This document shows positions 1 to 9,366 of a stretch of 64,000 bases of DNA, one piece after another. A program made the translations under genes and the position numbers. The stretch is taken from the NCBI RefSeq assembly GCF_000733945.1, contig NZ_JPOL01000003.1:1-64000 (forward strand), written 5' to 3'. Under the pieces are notes generated by a model. The model was not told where the DNA came from. It worked only from the letters and a program-made list of their open reading frames with translations, and searched no databases. The first letter of the stretch is position 1; each line of letters opens with the position of its first letter. This stretch comes from Flavimarina sp. Hel_I_48 (GTDB lineage: Bacteria > Bacteroidota > Bacteroidia > Flavobacteriales > Flavobacteriaceae).

Positions 1-642
1 AAATTACAAAGTTCTAAGGTTCTCTATATAACATCAACCATAAAGGGGGAAGGGAAGACATTTACAGCCTTCAATCTTGCATTAAGCCTCAATAGTACTG
101 GAAAGTCTGTTTTAATTATTGGTGCAGACGTTCGCAATCCGCAATTACATAGATATATTGGCAAATCTGAAGCTACCAAAGGGCTTTCAGAATATTTATA
201 TGATGAAAGTATCGATATAGAGTCTATTACGAACGATCTTGAAATCAACAGGCATCATCTCAAAATCGTACTTTCCGGGAGAATACCACCTAATCCAGCT
301 GAATTGTTAATGAGTGACCGTTTTGGTAAACTAATAGAAGATGCAAAAGAGCGCTATGATTTTGTGATCGTAGATACGGCACCCACCATGCTGGTTACTG
401 ATACCTTATTGATAAGTCAGCATGCTGATCTCACCCTCTACGTCTGTAGGGCAGAATACACTGATAAAAAACTTTTAAATTACCCCAAAGAACTTCACAC
501 AGACAAAAAGCTCAATAATATGGCTTTTGTTGTCAATAATGTGAGTTACTCAAATTTTGGTTATGGTACAAAATATGGTTATGGCTACGGAGTAGATGAA
601 GAGAGCTGGATAAAGAAATCTTTGAAGCGTATACTCAAATAA
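1..642 (+). CDS. Wzc/ExoP-type tyrosine autokinase, C-terminal part (cut by window start)
   Basis: The window opens inside this gene, so only the last 213 codons are visible. They form the cytoplasmic kinase domain of a bacterial tyrosine autokinase that controls surface polysaccharide polymerisation and export. Visible in order are a P-loop (STIKGEGKT, residues 12-20 of the fragment), a Walker A' strand (VLIIGADVRNP, about 37-47), a Walker B (FVIVDTAP, about 121-128) and a tyrosine-rich tail at about 183-196 with five tyrosines, the usual autophosphorylation cluster. The Wzz and membrane parts must lie upstream of base 1. The neighbours, a CpsB-type phosphatase on the opposite strand and a Wzi-like protein, fit a capsule or exopolysaccharide locus. 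The family is clear; which polysaccharide it serves is not visible. Confidence 0.9.
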   Translation, partial: KLQSSKVLYITSTIKGEGKTFTAFNLALSLNSTGKSVLIIGADVRNPQLHRYIGKSEATKGLSEYLYDESIDIESITNDLEINRHHLKIVLSGRIPPNPAELLMSDRFGKLIEDAKERYDFVIVDTAPTMLVTDTLLISQHADLTLYVCRAEYTDKKLLNYPKELHTDKKLNNMAFVVNNVSYSNFGYGTKYGYGYGVDEESWIKKSLKRILK

Positions 643-737
643 TAAAGGAGTTTTTTTATTAGTAAGAAGGGCTATATTTATTTTAAATGCTACTATAAGA
701 ATACTAAGGTTAGGTTTCAAACTTTAATGAGTAATTC

Positions 738-1481
738 TTATAAAGCAAACGAATCCGTAGTTTGATAAATAACTTGTTGCAGGAGTTTTTTATACTTTTT
801 CTTAAAAATTATTTTTTTAAGTTGGGTGATATGCCTGAAGGAATGAACATCTGTTCCTAGAAAAGTGTATTGACCGTTTTCAAGGAGTTCTAGTGCCATT
901 TTCTTTACAGAACTACCATAGTAGTCGCTCAAAGAAAGTGCATTTAATTGCAATAAACATCCTAGGCGCTGCAGTTCAGCGTAGTATTCTGGTCTTTTAT
1001 GATAATAACTGTAACGTTCTGGATGGGCAAGAATAGGGATGTAACCGGCATGGGTAAGATCAAAAAGTAGCTCCTCTAAATTAATAGGTGGCTGTAGATA
1101 GGATATTTCGATTAGGATATGCTTATCTGAAGTAAAAGGCATTAAATCCCCGTCTTTAAGATGCGTACTGAATCCCTCGTCAAGCATATACTCAGAAGAT
1201 GTTTGTATTAGGGAAGTATTGCCCTTTGCCATTAGGGATGTGCGTAAAGTGTCAGCGGCGTTATTAATAGTTTCAGGGGTATTTGGATAATAATCGCCCA
1301 TGGTATGCGGAGTACAAATAAAATTACTGATCCCTATTTCATTAAGCTGACTGACAAGCGCTACAGATTCCTCCAAATTTTGAGCTCCATCATCAATACC
1401 GGGAAGAATATGATTATGGATATCTGTATAACCATCAAAAAGATTAACCAGGTAATTTTTTGATTTTAAAATGGAAAGCAT
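738..1481 (-). CDS. CpsB/YwqE-type tyrosine-protein phosphatase (PHP fold)
   Basis: This 247-residue protein is a metal-dependent phosphotyrosine phosphatase of the PHP superfamily, the expected antagonist of the tyrosine autokinase encoded just upstream on the other strand. The N-terminus carries the metal-binding pattern TDIHNHILPGIDDGAQN (about residues 19-35), followed by CTPH (about 56-59), and later HPERY and GTDVHS motifs that supply further metal ligands. Length matches the family. Transcription converges with the kinase gene, leaving 95 bases between stops. It probably resets the phosphorylation state of the kinase tail during polysaccharide export. Start is an ATG; no better internal start is apparent. 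Confidence 0.9.
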   Translation of the reverse strand: MLSILKSKNYLVNLFDGYTDIHNHILPGIDDGAQNLEESVALVSQLNEIGISNFICTPHTMGDYYPNTPETINNAADTLRTSLMAKGNTSLIQTSSEYMLDEGFSTHLKDGDLMPFTSDKHILIEISYLQPPINLEELLFDLTHAGYIPILAHPERYSYYHKRPEYYAELQRLGCLLQLNALSLSDYYGSSVKKMALELLENGQYTFLGTDVHSFRHITQLKKIIFKKKYKKLLQQVIYQTTDSFAL

Positions 1482-1560
1482 AAAGGTATTTTATCTAAAA
1501 TTAAACTAAGTAAGTTGCCATGAATTCAACAGAATATCCAGTTTACAAATATATTCATTT

Positions 1561-2898
1561 ATGAGGAGATGGTGCGCATTACTCCTTTCTGCTATTCCTT
1601 TAATAGCTTCTTCCCAGGAGAATTTCTATGGAAGCCTCTCTTCAATGAGCAATGTTTCAAATAGTAGCACAAATCCATTCTGGACGTATGCCAATAAATA
1701 TGGTCGTCTGGATAAGGAAAGTACTTTTTTCATTTTAGGAGAAGCAGGCTACGGTACTCAAATTAATAGTTCTAATCGCTTGGAAGTGCATGGAGGCTTG
1801 TTTAAAGGGGATGGATCAAACCGATCTTTTAGAATAGACCAGCTTTATGCAAAGTATACGTATAAAAATATACTCCTTAATATAGGATCCTGGCATCGTA
1901 GTGTGGAGCTTCATGATTTATCCAGTGTGGGAGGCGATATTATATGGAGTGGAAATGCCCGTGCACTCCCGGGGGCTGAGTTACAATTTCTAAAGGGTAC
2001 GCACATTTTTAACTGGCTGGAATTTAAAGGTAAATTGGGTCATTATTTTTTAGGTAACGACCGTTATGTTGAAAATGCTCAGGTACATTATAAAAACCTG
2101 ACTTTCGTAATGACCTTATCTGAGAAAGATCTATTTACCATAGAATTAGATCATTACGCGCAATTTGGCGGTACATCTAAGACTTACGGTAAGCAACCGA
2201 GTGCTTTTTCTGATTATTTAAGAATATTTATAGGCAGTAATGGTGGGGCAGGGGCTACAGAATCAGACCAGGCGAATGCATTGGGTAATCATTTGGGCTC
2301 TTATACATTTACATATGATATGCAGCGCAGTGACTATGATATAAAGCTTTACCATCAAACTATATTTGAGGACACATCAGGAAGGGAATTCCGGAATTTT
2401 CCCGATGGTGTTTGGGGAATATATTTCAAACCTCAGAAAAAAGGCTTCGTCAACGCATTCCTATATGAATTTGTACAAACAGTGTCTCAAAGTGGAAAGT
2501 TCGTTCCACCACCTAACGGTAATTTTAGAGGTGGGGATAATTATTTCAACAATAGCATGTACCAATCGGGATGGACGTATAAAGGACGTATTATAGGTTT
2601 ACCTTTTATTATACCGAATGAAAATGGTAGAGGTATAAAGATAAACCGATCTTTTGTTCATCACTTAGGTTTATCTGGTAGTTTTTATACTATTGAGTAT
2701 ACTTTAAAAACAAGTTATGTGCGTAATCTAGGAACTTATAACAAACCATTCGATGCTATAGAAGAAGCGGTCTATTCTTATCTGGGATTTGATTATCCTA
2801 CAAAAGTTGGCGTTTTTAAAGCACAATTTTCTGCCGACTTCAGTAATCAGACAGACAGGATATTGGCTATTGGGTTTGGGTATCGTATAAATTTCTAG
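1561..2898 (+). CDS. Wzi-like capsule assembly outer-membrane protein
   Basis: This 445-residue exported protein resembles the capsule assembly Wzi family, outer-membrane beta-barrels that anchor or help assemble surface polysaccharide. The first 18 or so residues (MRRWCALLLSAIPLIASS) form a signal peptide with cleavage near SSQ. The rest alternates aromatic and polar residues as in beta-barrel strands, and the protein ends in a strand with terminal phenylalanine (GFGYRINF), the outer-membrane insertion signature. It diverges from the phosphatase gene, with 79 bases between starts, so both promoters share that gap. The family call rests on the pattern and neighbourhood; no catalytic residues are expected. 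Confidence 0.82.
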   Translation: MRRWCALLLSAIPLIASSQENFYGSLSSMSNVSNSSTNPFWTYANKYGRLDKESTFFILGEAGYGTQINSSNRLEVHGGLFKGDGSNRSFRIDQLYAKYTYKNILLNIGSWHRSVELHDLSSVGGDIIWSGNARALPGAELQFLKGTHIFNWLEFKGKLGHYFLGNDRYVENAQVHYKNLTFVMTLSEKDLFTIELDHYAQFGGTSKTYGKQPSAFSDYLRIFIGSNGGAGATESDQANALGNHLGSYTFTYDMQRSDYDIKLYHQTIFEDTSGREFRNFPDGVWGIYFKPQKKGFVNAFLYEFVQTVSQSGKFVPPPNGNFRGGDNYFNNSMYQSGWTYKGRIIGLPFIIPNENGRGIKINRSFVHHLGLSGSFYTIEYTLKTSYVRNLGTYNKPFDAIEEAVYSYLGFDYPTKVGVFKAQFSADFSNQTDRILAIGFGYRINF

Positions 2899-3038
2899 AA
2901 AAGAACCTTTCACTAAGGGGAAATAAGCAGTTCGACACGTAAGATATAACTTCCAGATTAACGCAATATGATTAATTCTGTCCTCAGATATATACGTTAC
3001 TTTGCTACAGGATTAAGTGTATAAAACCGTAATAAATA

Positions 3039-3764
3039 CTAGCCAATCTTTTGAATAATAAAAATTGCCGGTCTTTTGTGAAGGTCTGGCAGGTTTGATC
3101 CCCATTCTGATATGGACTTTGTAATGATATATTCAGTTGGTAAGGAAATATCGCAGGCTACACATAGTTGTGTCTGATCGTTGAGAGTTTTGCTCAATTC
3201 TTCCAGCATTTTATTATTGCGATACGGCGTTTCAATAAAGGATTGCGCCTGATTCAATTCTGCAGAAATGCGTTCCAATCGTTTTATCTCTTTTCGCCGT
3301 TCTTGTTTATCAATCGGCAGATATCCATTGAAGGCAAAATTTTGTCCATTAAGTCCACTTCCCATCATGGCCATAAGTATGGAAGATGGCCCCACAAGTG
3401 GTACTACCTGAATACCACGGCGATGCGCAGCCGCAACAACTTCAGCCCCGGGATCTGCAATGCCCGGAGCACCAGCTTCCGAAAGGATACCTATGGATTT
3501 TCCATTCATACATGCGTTGAGAAATCCTGGGATGTCACTAGATTCTGTGTATTTGTTAAGTGTATGCAGAATGAGATTTGGCTGGGATTTTTCAGGTGTA
3601 ATACTTTTGATGAATGCCCTGGCCGTTTTGTCGTTCTCAACGATATACTCATCAATTTGTTCTATAATTTGTTTAACCGTATGTGGTAAAACATCAAGTG
3701 GTGGAGTATTGCCTAAAGTTGTAGGTATGAGGTACAGTTTTCCCGTAGCCTTAAAAGTATGCAT
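3039..3764 (-). CDS. RsmI-like SAM-dependent methyltransferase (tetrapyrrole methylase fold)
   Basis: The 241-residue protein has the tetrapyrrole-methylase fold used by RsmI, which methylates the 2'-hydroxyl of C1402 in 16S rRNA. Seen are LYLIPTTLGN near the N-terminus, the SAM-binding EAGAPGIADPG (about residues 95-105) and the VPLVGPSSILMAMMGSG segment (about 117-133), all typical of this branch. Bacteroidota carry two RsmI-like paralogues; this shorter one is commonly annotated only as SAM-dependent methyltransferase, so the exact rRNA target is an inference. It starts two bases after the stop of the sugar dehydrogenase gene on the same strand, so the two are likely cotranscribed. Confidence 0.82.
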   Translation of the reverse strand: MHTFKATGKLYLIPTTLGNTPPLDVLPHTVKQIIEQIDEYIVENDKTARAFIKSITPEKSQPNLILHTLNKYTESSDIPGFLNACMNGKSIGILSEAGAPGIADPGAEVVAAAHRRGIQVVPLVGPSSILMAMMGSGLNGQNFAFNGYLPIDKQERRKEIKRLERISAELNQAQSFIETPYRNNKMLEELSKTLNDQTQLCVACDISLPTEYIITKSISEWGSNLPDLHKRPAIFIIQKIG

Positions 3765-3766
3765 AC

Positions 3767-5152
3767 TTATTTTACGATTAGTTTTTGTGTATAGGAACGT
3801 AATTCGGCACTTTCAATAGTTGCGAAGTATATTCCTTTTTTCAGATTTGATATGTTGACCCTGCTTTTTGCGGAAGTTATACTTTTTTCAAGAACTTTTT
3901 TACCCAAAATATCGAAAATAGCCAGGTTTACATTCCCCTCGTTTTCTCCTAAAGAAACATTTAAAACACCATTTGCAGGATTAGGGTACAAAGCTATATT
4001 TTGAAGCTGTTTTTGGTTCAAGCCAAGTGCATTTTGGTCTACAACAGCATAAATTATTCCGGAGATAAGACCAGCAACATAAAGTTCATTGCTGTTATTT
4101 ATCCCAAAGCTACTAAATCCAGTATTGGGAAAAGGACCAAAATAAGCAATAGCATCAGAATAACCATTGACATCTAAAGTGCCCAATTCGTTACTCACAA
4201 AATCAGCAAATATATAAGTACCTTTAAGATCTGGAAACCGATCCCCACGATATACATAACCGCCCGTAATTGAAGCTCTGTTATTTTCATGGGGATAAAC
4301 AGCAACAGAAAAGGTTAAATCTGAATCATCAGGACAATTACCATTAGCATTAAAAATGGTATTGCCTTCATAACATCTCCAGCCATAATTAGCACCGGAA
4401 AGGCTGAACGGTACTTTGTTAATTTCCTCAAAAGCATTTTGACCTACATCAGCGATCCAAAGGTCGCCCGTCGTACTGTCAAAAGAAAATTTCCACGGAT
4501 TTCTGAGTCCATAACCCCATATTTCACTACGTTTAGTATCATCTCCTGCAAATGGATTCCCGTCAGGTATAGCGTAAGGTAAAGTTCCATTTACATCAAT
4601 GCGTAAAATACTACCATATAAGGAAGAGGTATCCTGAGAACGGTTACCAGGATCACCACTATCCCCACCATCTCCCAATCCTATATACAAAAAACCATCT
4701 GGACCAAAGGAGAGACAACCTCCGTTGTGGTTAGAAAATGGTTGGGTAAGATTAAGCATTTCCAACTCGCTACCTGCGTTAGCCGCACTCACATCAGATG
4801 TATTTACGCTAAAGCGGGAAATTTGAGTATTCCCGTCAAGATCTGTATAATTGACATAAAATAGACCATTTTCGGCATAATTTGGATGAAAAACCAGACC
4901 TAATAGTCCGCGTTCACCTCCCATACTTATACGATCGCTAATGTCAAGAAAAGGAGAGGCGTTTACACTTCCATCGGATTGGATAATTTTAATGAGTCCA
5001 CCTTGCTCAACCACAAACAGGCGGTCGTCGCCCGCATTTTGAATATTGAGGGGTCTATTAAAACCAGTAGCAAAAGGTACAATACCTACGTCCTGAGAAT
5101 AAAGGATAGCGCAAAAGAGAAAGAGAAAAAAAGAGTGTAGTAATTTTTTCAT
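3767..5152 (-). CDS. secreted PQQ-dependent sugar dehydrogenase with type IX sorting domain
   Basis: A 461-residue exported protein. A signal peptide (about residues 1-19, MKKLLHSFFLFLFCAILYS) is followed by a six-bladed beta-propeller of the glucose/sorbosone dehydrogenase family: GFNRPLNIQ, RGLLGLVFHPNY, HNGGCLSFGPDGFLYIGLGD and WGYGLRNPWKFSFD are family landmarks. These enzymes oxidise aldoses with PQQ or a related cofactor outside the cytoplasmic membrane. The last 75 residues (ALYPNPANGVLNVSL to the KLIVK end) form a type A C-terminal sorting domain, so the protein is sent to the surface or medium by the type IX secretion system. No PQQ synthesis genes are nearby, so cofactor supply and true substrate are unknown. 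Confidence 0.88.
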   Translation of the reverse strand: MKKLLHSFFLFLFCAILYSQDVGIVPFATGFNRPLNIQNAGDDRLFVVEQGGLIKIIQSDGSVNASPFLDISDRISMGGERGLLGLVFHPNYAENGLFYVNYTDLDGNTQISRFSVNTSDVSAANAGSELEMLNLTQPFSNHNGGCLSFGPDGFLYIGLGDGGDSGDPGNRSQDTSSLYGSILRIDVNGTLPYAIPDGNPFAGDDTKRSEIWGYGLRNPWKFSFDSTTGDLWIADVGQNAFEEINKVPFSLSGANYGWRCYEGNTIFNANGNCPDDSDLTFSVAVYPHENNRASITGGYVYRGDRFPDLKGTYIFADFVSNELGTLDVNGYSDAIAYFGPFPNTGFSSFGINNSNELYVAGLISGIIYAVVDQNALGLNQKQLQNIALYPNPANGVLNVSLGENEGNVNLAIFDILGKKVLEKSITSAKSRVNISNLKKGIYFATIESAELRSYTQKLIVK

Positions 5153-5201
5153 AGGACATCATTTAAATGCCCTGAAAGATAGATTATTGTATATACTTAT
5201 C

Positions 5202-5654
5202 CTATAGCCTATTAGCGATTTTTGTGGTTGCTTCGTCCAGCATTTGATACACATTTTCAAAACCCTGTTCACCGCCCGTATAAGGATCTGGAACATCAAC
5301 CTGTTCGGCTGGAAAAAGCTCATCAAGTATAAGTTTTACTTTATCGCGCTGTTCTTGATTATCAGCCATACGTATCACATTTGTATAATTGGATTGATCC
5401 ATAACAAATATGTGATCGTACTGTTCAAAAAGGGATGGCTTAAACTGCATTCCACGTTGCGCAGAGATATCTAAATTGTGTGCCTTCGCTACTTTTACGC
5501 TACGAGGATCTGGAGGGTTTCCTACATGCCAGTGACCAGTACCTGCGGAATCAACTATAAAATTTTCAGTATCAAGTTTTGACTTCAGCAAACCTTCTGC
5601 CAGCGGTGATCTGCAGATATTGCCCAGACAAACCATAAGTATCTTAGTTTTCAT
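5202..5654 (-). CDS. low-molecular-weight protein tyrosine phosphatase
   Basis: A 150-residue cytoplasmic phosphatase. The catalytic P-loop CLGNICRS (Cys9-x5-Arg15) lies at the N-terminus and the general-acid loop VPDPYTGG near residues 119-126, both complete, so the enzyme should be active. Length is normal for the family. It lies between dnaA upstream and the sugar dehydrogenase downstream on the same strand, an arrangement I associate with flavobacteria. It could act on phosphotyrosine in polysaccharide kinases such as the one at the window start, but nothing in the sequence proves the target. Confidence 0.93.
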   Translation of the reverse strand: MKTKILMVCLGNICRSPLAEGLLKSKLDTENFIVDSAGTGHWHVGNPPDPRSVKVAKAHNLDISAQRGMQFKPSLFEQYDHIFVMDQSNYTNVIRMADNQEQRDKVKLILDELFPAEQVDVPDPYTGGEQGFENVYQMLDEATTKIANRL

Positions 5655-5764
5655 AGGTTTGGGTAAAAAGATGGTTAATTGTATCGTATTTGAGAGATAT
5701 AGTTAGTAAACTAATCTACACATACGATACATTTTAAAAAGATTACAAGGTGAAATTTACAATT

Positions 5765-7195
5765 TTAGGAAGTCAGTTTTTTATTCAAATCTTCAACATA
5801 TTTCTTGAACTGCTTATCTGTAGTAGATAGATTATCTACCGTTTTGCATGCATGTAAAACGGTTGCGTGGTCACGCTGACCTATTTGAGAACCTATACTT
5901 GCCAGGGAAGCTTTGGTTAACCTTTTCGCAAAGAACATAGCGATCTGTCTCGCCTGTACAATATGTCTTTTTCGGGTTTTTGACTGTAGGGTTTCCACAT
6001 CCATTTGAAAATAGTCACTTACCACTTTTTGTATATACTCTATTGAAACCTCCCTTTTGGTATGTTTCACATAGTTTTCAACAATTTTCTTAGCCAGGTC
6101 TAATGTAATCTCTTTGCGATCATAAGAGGAATGCGCGATCAATGAAATAATGGCACCTTCCAGTTCCCGAATATTGGTCTTGATATTATTTGCAAGGAAT
6201 TCTACGATTTCTTCGGGCATTTCTACCCCATCCTGATACAACTTGTTTTTAATGATACTTACACGTGTTTCAAAACCAGGCGATTGCAACTCTGCTGATA
6301 ATCCCCATTTAAAGCGGGAAAGCAGGCGTTGCTCAATGTCCTGCATATCAACGGGTGCTTTATCACTGGTGAGCACGACCTGTTTGCCATTTTGATGCAG
6401 ATGGTTGAAAATGTGAAAGAAAACATCTTGTGTGCCAGCCTTACCTGAAAGCAACTGAATATCGTCAACGATAAGCACATCAATGATTTGATAGAAGTGT
6501 ATAAAATCGTTACGATTGTTCTTCTTGACGCTCTCTATATACTGCTGTGTAAATTTTTCGGCGGAAATATAAAGGACGGTCTTATCTGGATATTTATCTT
6601 TTATCTGAACGCCTATGGCGTGTGCCAGGTGGGTTTTGCCCAGTCCTACACCACCAAAAATGAGTAGTGGATTAAAAGAAGTGCCTCCCGGTTTGTTTGC
6701 GACTGCAATACCTGCGGAACGTGCCAATCTATTGGAATCCCCTTCAAGGAAATTATCAAAGTTATAGTTGGGGTTCAATTGAGATTCAATCTCCAGATTA
6801 CGTATCCCTGGTATTACAAAAGGATTTCTTAACTCGGGGTTTTTATTTTTAGACGGGGCGTCAACATCCTGGGATTTATAGGAGTTGGATCTGTTAGAGC
6901 TGGGTATTTTTTCCGTAAAGGGCTGCTTATTGCCATAAGTGTTTTCCATCCTTATGACATAGACCAGTTTAGCGGTTTCCCCAAGTTCCTTTGTGAGTGA
7001 AACTTTAAGGAGTTTTACATAATGTTCTTCCAGCCATTCATAAAAGAATTTGCTGGGAACTTGTATACTAAGGGCATTGTCTGTTAGCTTTACGGCCTTG
7101 ATAGGCTCAAACCAGGTTTTGTAAGCCTGCTTCGTGATATTGTCCTGTATAAACAAAAGACAATTATCCCAAACTGATTGCGCAGTCATACTCAT
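5765..7195 (-). CDS. dnaA: chromosomal replication initiator protein DnaA
   Basis: A 476-residue replication initiator that binds DnaA boxes and unwinds the origin. Domain I covers about residues 1-85, followed by a polar linker to about 125. The AAA+ module has a P-loop (FGGVGLGKTHL, about 178-188) and Walker B (VLIVDDIQ, about 241-248). Domain IV carries the DNA-binding signature GQRDHATVLHACKTV near residue 440. All key motifs are intact. A second in-frame ATG two codons inside (MSM) is an equally possible start. The 200-base leader contains no cluster of TTATCCACA-like boxes, so this locus is not shown to be the origin. Confidence 0.98.
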   Translation of the reverse strand: MSMTAQSVWDNCLLFIQDNITKQAYKTWFEPIKAVKLTDNALSIQVPSKFFYEWLEEHYVKLLKVSLTKELGETAKLVYVIRMENTYGNKQPFTEKIPSSNRSNSYKSQDVDAPSKNKNPELRNPFVIPGIRNLEIESQLNPNYNFDNFLEGDSNRLARSAGIAVANKPGGTSFNPLLIFGGVGLGKTHLAHAIGVQIKDKYPDKTVLYISAEKFTQQYIESVKKNNRNDFIHFYQIIDVLIVDDIQLLSGKAGTQDVFFHIFNHLHQNGKQVVLTSDKAPVDMQDIEQRLLSRFKWGLSAELQSPGFETRVSIIKNKLYQDGVEMPEEIVEFLANNIKTNIRELEGAIISLIAHSSYDRKEITLDLAKKIVENYVKHTKREVSIEYIQKVVSDYFQMDVETLQSKTRKRHIVQARQIAMFFAKRLTKASLASIGSQIGQRDHATVLHACKTVDNLSTTDKQFKKYVEDLNKKLTS

Positions 7196-7396
7196 GGTGG
7201 TGGTTAAGTTTAAAGTTTTGTTATGTAAATAGAAGATTAAAAAACAGCAAGATTAGGGACCTTTTTCCATTCTTTAATACAGGGCAAATATGTGAACAAA
7301 ATATGTAAATAAAAAAATTAATAAGGTTGTATTTCCTGTATTTTTTTCGCATACTCCATTGTTTTAAATCTATTCATTTTAATTGTTAATAAACTT

Positions 7397-7804
7397 ATGT
7401 TTACATACAGATCAACGCTACGGGTGCGTTACGCAGAAACTGACCAAATGGGCGTCGTACATCATGGTAATTATGCTTCTTATCTAGAATTAGCTCGCAT
7501 TGAATGGCTTGAGAATCTGGGATTTTCCTACAAAAAATTGGAAGCCGATGGTGTAATGTTGCCTGTTTACGATTTGAAGTTTTCCTTTAAAAGTCCGGCG
7601 TATTTTGATGATACTTTGACGGTTGAAACTACACTTGCGACACTGCCCAGTGCGAGTATAATTTTTGACTATAACATCTATAATGAAGACCAGAAATTGA
7701 TCACCACGGCGCAGAGTACATTAGTATTTGTTGACATGAAAACAAGGCGTCCCATACGCTGTCCAGAGAACATCCTTGATCGACTTAAACAGGAGGGAAG
7801 TTAA
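7397..7804 (+). CDS. YbgC-like acyl-CoA thioesterase (hotdog fold)
   Basis: This 135-residue protein belongs to the 4-hydroxybenzoyl-CoA thioesterase/YbgC branch of the hotdog fold, cytoplasmic enzymes that hydrolyse acyl-CoA. The motif RVRYAETDQMGVVHHGNYASY (about residues 9-29) holds the catalytic aspartate and the helix that follows. Length is typical. The gene diverges from dnaA and its stop codon overlaps the YigZ-family stop on the opposite strand by four bases. The physiological acyl-CoA is not evident. Confidence 0.9.
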   Translation: MFTYRSTLRVRYAETDQMGVVHHGNYASYLELARIEWLENLGFSYKKLEADGVMLPVYDLKFSFKSPAYFDDTLTVETTLATLPSASIIFDYNIYNEDQKLITTAQSTLVFVDMKTRRPIRCPENILDRLKQEGS

Positions 7805-8412
7805 TTATCTAAAACTTCTACGGCCATACCATGAATTGCTTCAAAGCGCGCTTTAATTTTAGCAAGTTTCAGTTCTCTTACAGCAAGGTCAATTGTGCAA
7901 TTTAAATGCATTTGCTGATCTGTAATTTTAAGGTTTTGCTCTTTGATGATGCGCATCGCGACATTCATGAGCGCGTATTCAAACTGAAGCCTTAGTGTTA
8001 TTTTAATAGTTCGGGTTACAATATTTCCGCTTTCCAGCGTGAGCTGGGCACACGTTTTATAGGCGGTAATTAGTCCGCCCACGCCCAGATTTGTGCCACC
8101 GTAGTAGCGTACAACGGCCACAAGGACGTTAGTAATACCAGCGCTTTGTAACTGACCATAAATAGGCATCCCGGCAGAATTATTGGGTTCTCCATCATCA
8201 TTCGCTCTATAGTGTTCATAACGTTTGCCCAGTTGCCAGGCATAACAGATGTGAGAAGCTTTGGGATGTTGTTTCCAGAGTTGTTCTAGGCGCTCTTTAG
8301 ATTCTTCTTCAGTAGTTATGGGATAACCATAACCTAGAAATTTGCTGCCACGGTCTTTGACCAGACTTTCAGGACTGGGGGCAGCGAGTGTTTTAAACGT
8401 ATCCTTTTGCAA
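7801..8412 (-). CDS. YigZ/IMPACT family protein
   Basis: A 203-residue member of the YigZ/IMPACT (UPF0029) family, linked in other organisms to translation control, but without an agreed bacterial activity. Landmarks are VKDRGSKFLGYGYPI near the N-terminus, HICYAWQLG, and the block VAVVRYYGGTNLGVGGLITAY (about residues 103-123). No ATG is available at the N-terminus: the reading frame begins with TTG at 8412, the only start upstream of the conserved SPESLVKDRGSKF block. A TATATTTG promoter element sits about 33 bases upstream. The gene ends inside the convergent thioesterase stop codon. Confidence 0.88.
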   Translation of the reverse strand: MQKDTFKTLAAPSPESLVKDRGSKFLGYGYPITTEEESKERLEQLWKQHPKASHICYAWQLGKRYEHYRANDDGEPNNSAGMPIYGQLQSAGITNVLVAVVRYYGGTNLGVGGLITAYKTCAQLTLESGNIVTRTIKITLRLQFEYALMNVAMRIIKEQNLKITDQQMHLNCTIDLAVRELKLAKIKARFEAIHGMAVEVLDN

Positions 8413-8444
8413 AATATAAGTTTTGAATAGCTGGCACTAAATTT

Positions 8445-8452
8445 CAAATATA
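8445..8452 (-). promoter_or_regulatory. putative -7 promoter element for the YigZ-family gene
   Basis: Read on the minus strand the bases are TATATTTG, an exact match to the Bacteroidota -7 consensus TAnnTTTG, about 33 bases ahead of the TTG start. No clean -33 TTTG is seen at the proper distance, so the call is tentative. Confidence 0.4.
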
Positions 8453-8551
8453 GGAAAGAAAGGTTTTGGAGTATGCAATCTTACATGCTGATTGCCTATG
8501 AAAACCTTTTACTTTTTAAATAAATACATAAAATAGAGCAATATTTAATAA

Positions 8552-8597
8552 AAATTGCCCTAAAATCGGCTTGTAGAGGCGGTTTTTAGGGCAATTT
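8552..8597 (-). terminator. hairpin terminator after the DUF4136 lipoprotein gene
   Basis: A perfect 14-base-pair inverted repeat (AAATTGCCCTAAAA with TTTTAGGGCAATTT) encloses an 18-base loop. On the minus strand it is followed by a T-rich tail (TTTTTATTAAA), and it begins about 44 bases after the lipoprotein stop codon. This fits a Rho-independent terminator for that gene. Confidence 0.65.
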
Positions 8598-8640
8598 AGC
8601 ATGTTTAGGAAACTACAGAAGTGAAAAAAAATTATTCCAA

Positions 8641-9234
8641 TCAATCCCTTATTAGTGGGTATTTTTTAAATATTTCGTTCACAAGGTTTGCGATAGCATC
8701 CGCTTGATTTTCATCGTACAGACTCTCTGAGCTTGTTCCTTTCCATACGGTTTTCTTTGTTTTGCGATTGATTATATCAACGACAACTGTACCATTTTTA
8801 TACGAATAGCTATCTGTATTATAACCTTGTATCCCACCGTAATTTGCATAATCAGCATAGTAATAATCACCATAATACGTACTAACTGCAGTAGCCCCCG
8901 TCGTATAGGGATAGCTCGCATAGGATGTAGCGGGTACGGTCTCACTGTCATAGTTGACTTTTGTACTTACTAAAACCAGTAGGTCAGGATTATTTCTATT
9001 GATGGAGTAGCCTGCGTCCTGTAGGTTTGAATTAATGGTTTTTATCACCAGTTCATTGACGTCCTCATCATTTTCATTGACCTTAGGCACTTCTATACTG
9101 GTATTGGGCAGATATGCGAAAGTGTTGAACCTGCTCAAATTCACATCCTCTTGTTGCGAAGTACGCACCGTAGGGCCACAGGCTGTACATATCATAAGTA
9201 AAAAAAGTGCCGCGGTACAGTGTATTGCTTTCAT
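8641..9234 (-). CDS. DUF4136 family lipoprotein
   Basis: A 197-residue lipoprotein. The signal peptide ends in a lipobox (MICTAC, Cys at about residue 19). The mature part opens with FNTFAYLPN and contains the TINSNLQDAGYSINRNNPDLLVLV core and DIINRKTKKTVWKGTSS near the C-terminus, which are typical of DUF4136. A tyrosine-rich insert (about residues 115-145) separates the two halves. Function is unknown; the family is usually envelope-associated. The gene stands alone, with a strong hairpin after it. Confidence 0.85.
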   Translation of the reverse strand: MKAIHCTAALFLLMICTACGPTVRTSQQEDVNLSRFNTFAYLPNTSIEVPKVNENDEDVNELVIKTINSNLQDAGYSINRNNPDLLVLVSTKVNYDSETVPATSYASYPYTTGATAVSTYYGDYYYADYANYGGIQGYNTDSYSYKNGTVVVDIINRKTKKTVWKGTSSESLYDENQADAIANLVNEIFKKYPLIRD

Positions 9235-9366
9235 AAATGTTGATTTTGTTAAAAATTATTCAATTATACTGTATAAAACGGTACCTGTAATCCTGTTTAG
9301 CTAGAGTTTAACGGTAGGTAACAGCGCCTTTTGCAAGGCGTTTCAAGCCTAAATACCGAGTTGTAC

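Noticed and set aside
7196..7396. Possible replication origin in the dnaA leader
   Set aside because: No cluster of TTATCCACA-like boxes or AT-rich 13-mers is visible; dnaA is not always at the origin in Bacteroidota.
9325..9340. Hairpin CGCCTT-TTGC-AAGGCG after the EamA gene
   Set aside because: The stem is only six pairs and the minus-strand tail is not T-rich, so a terminator call is not supported.
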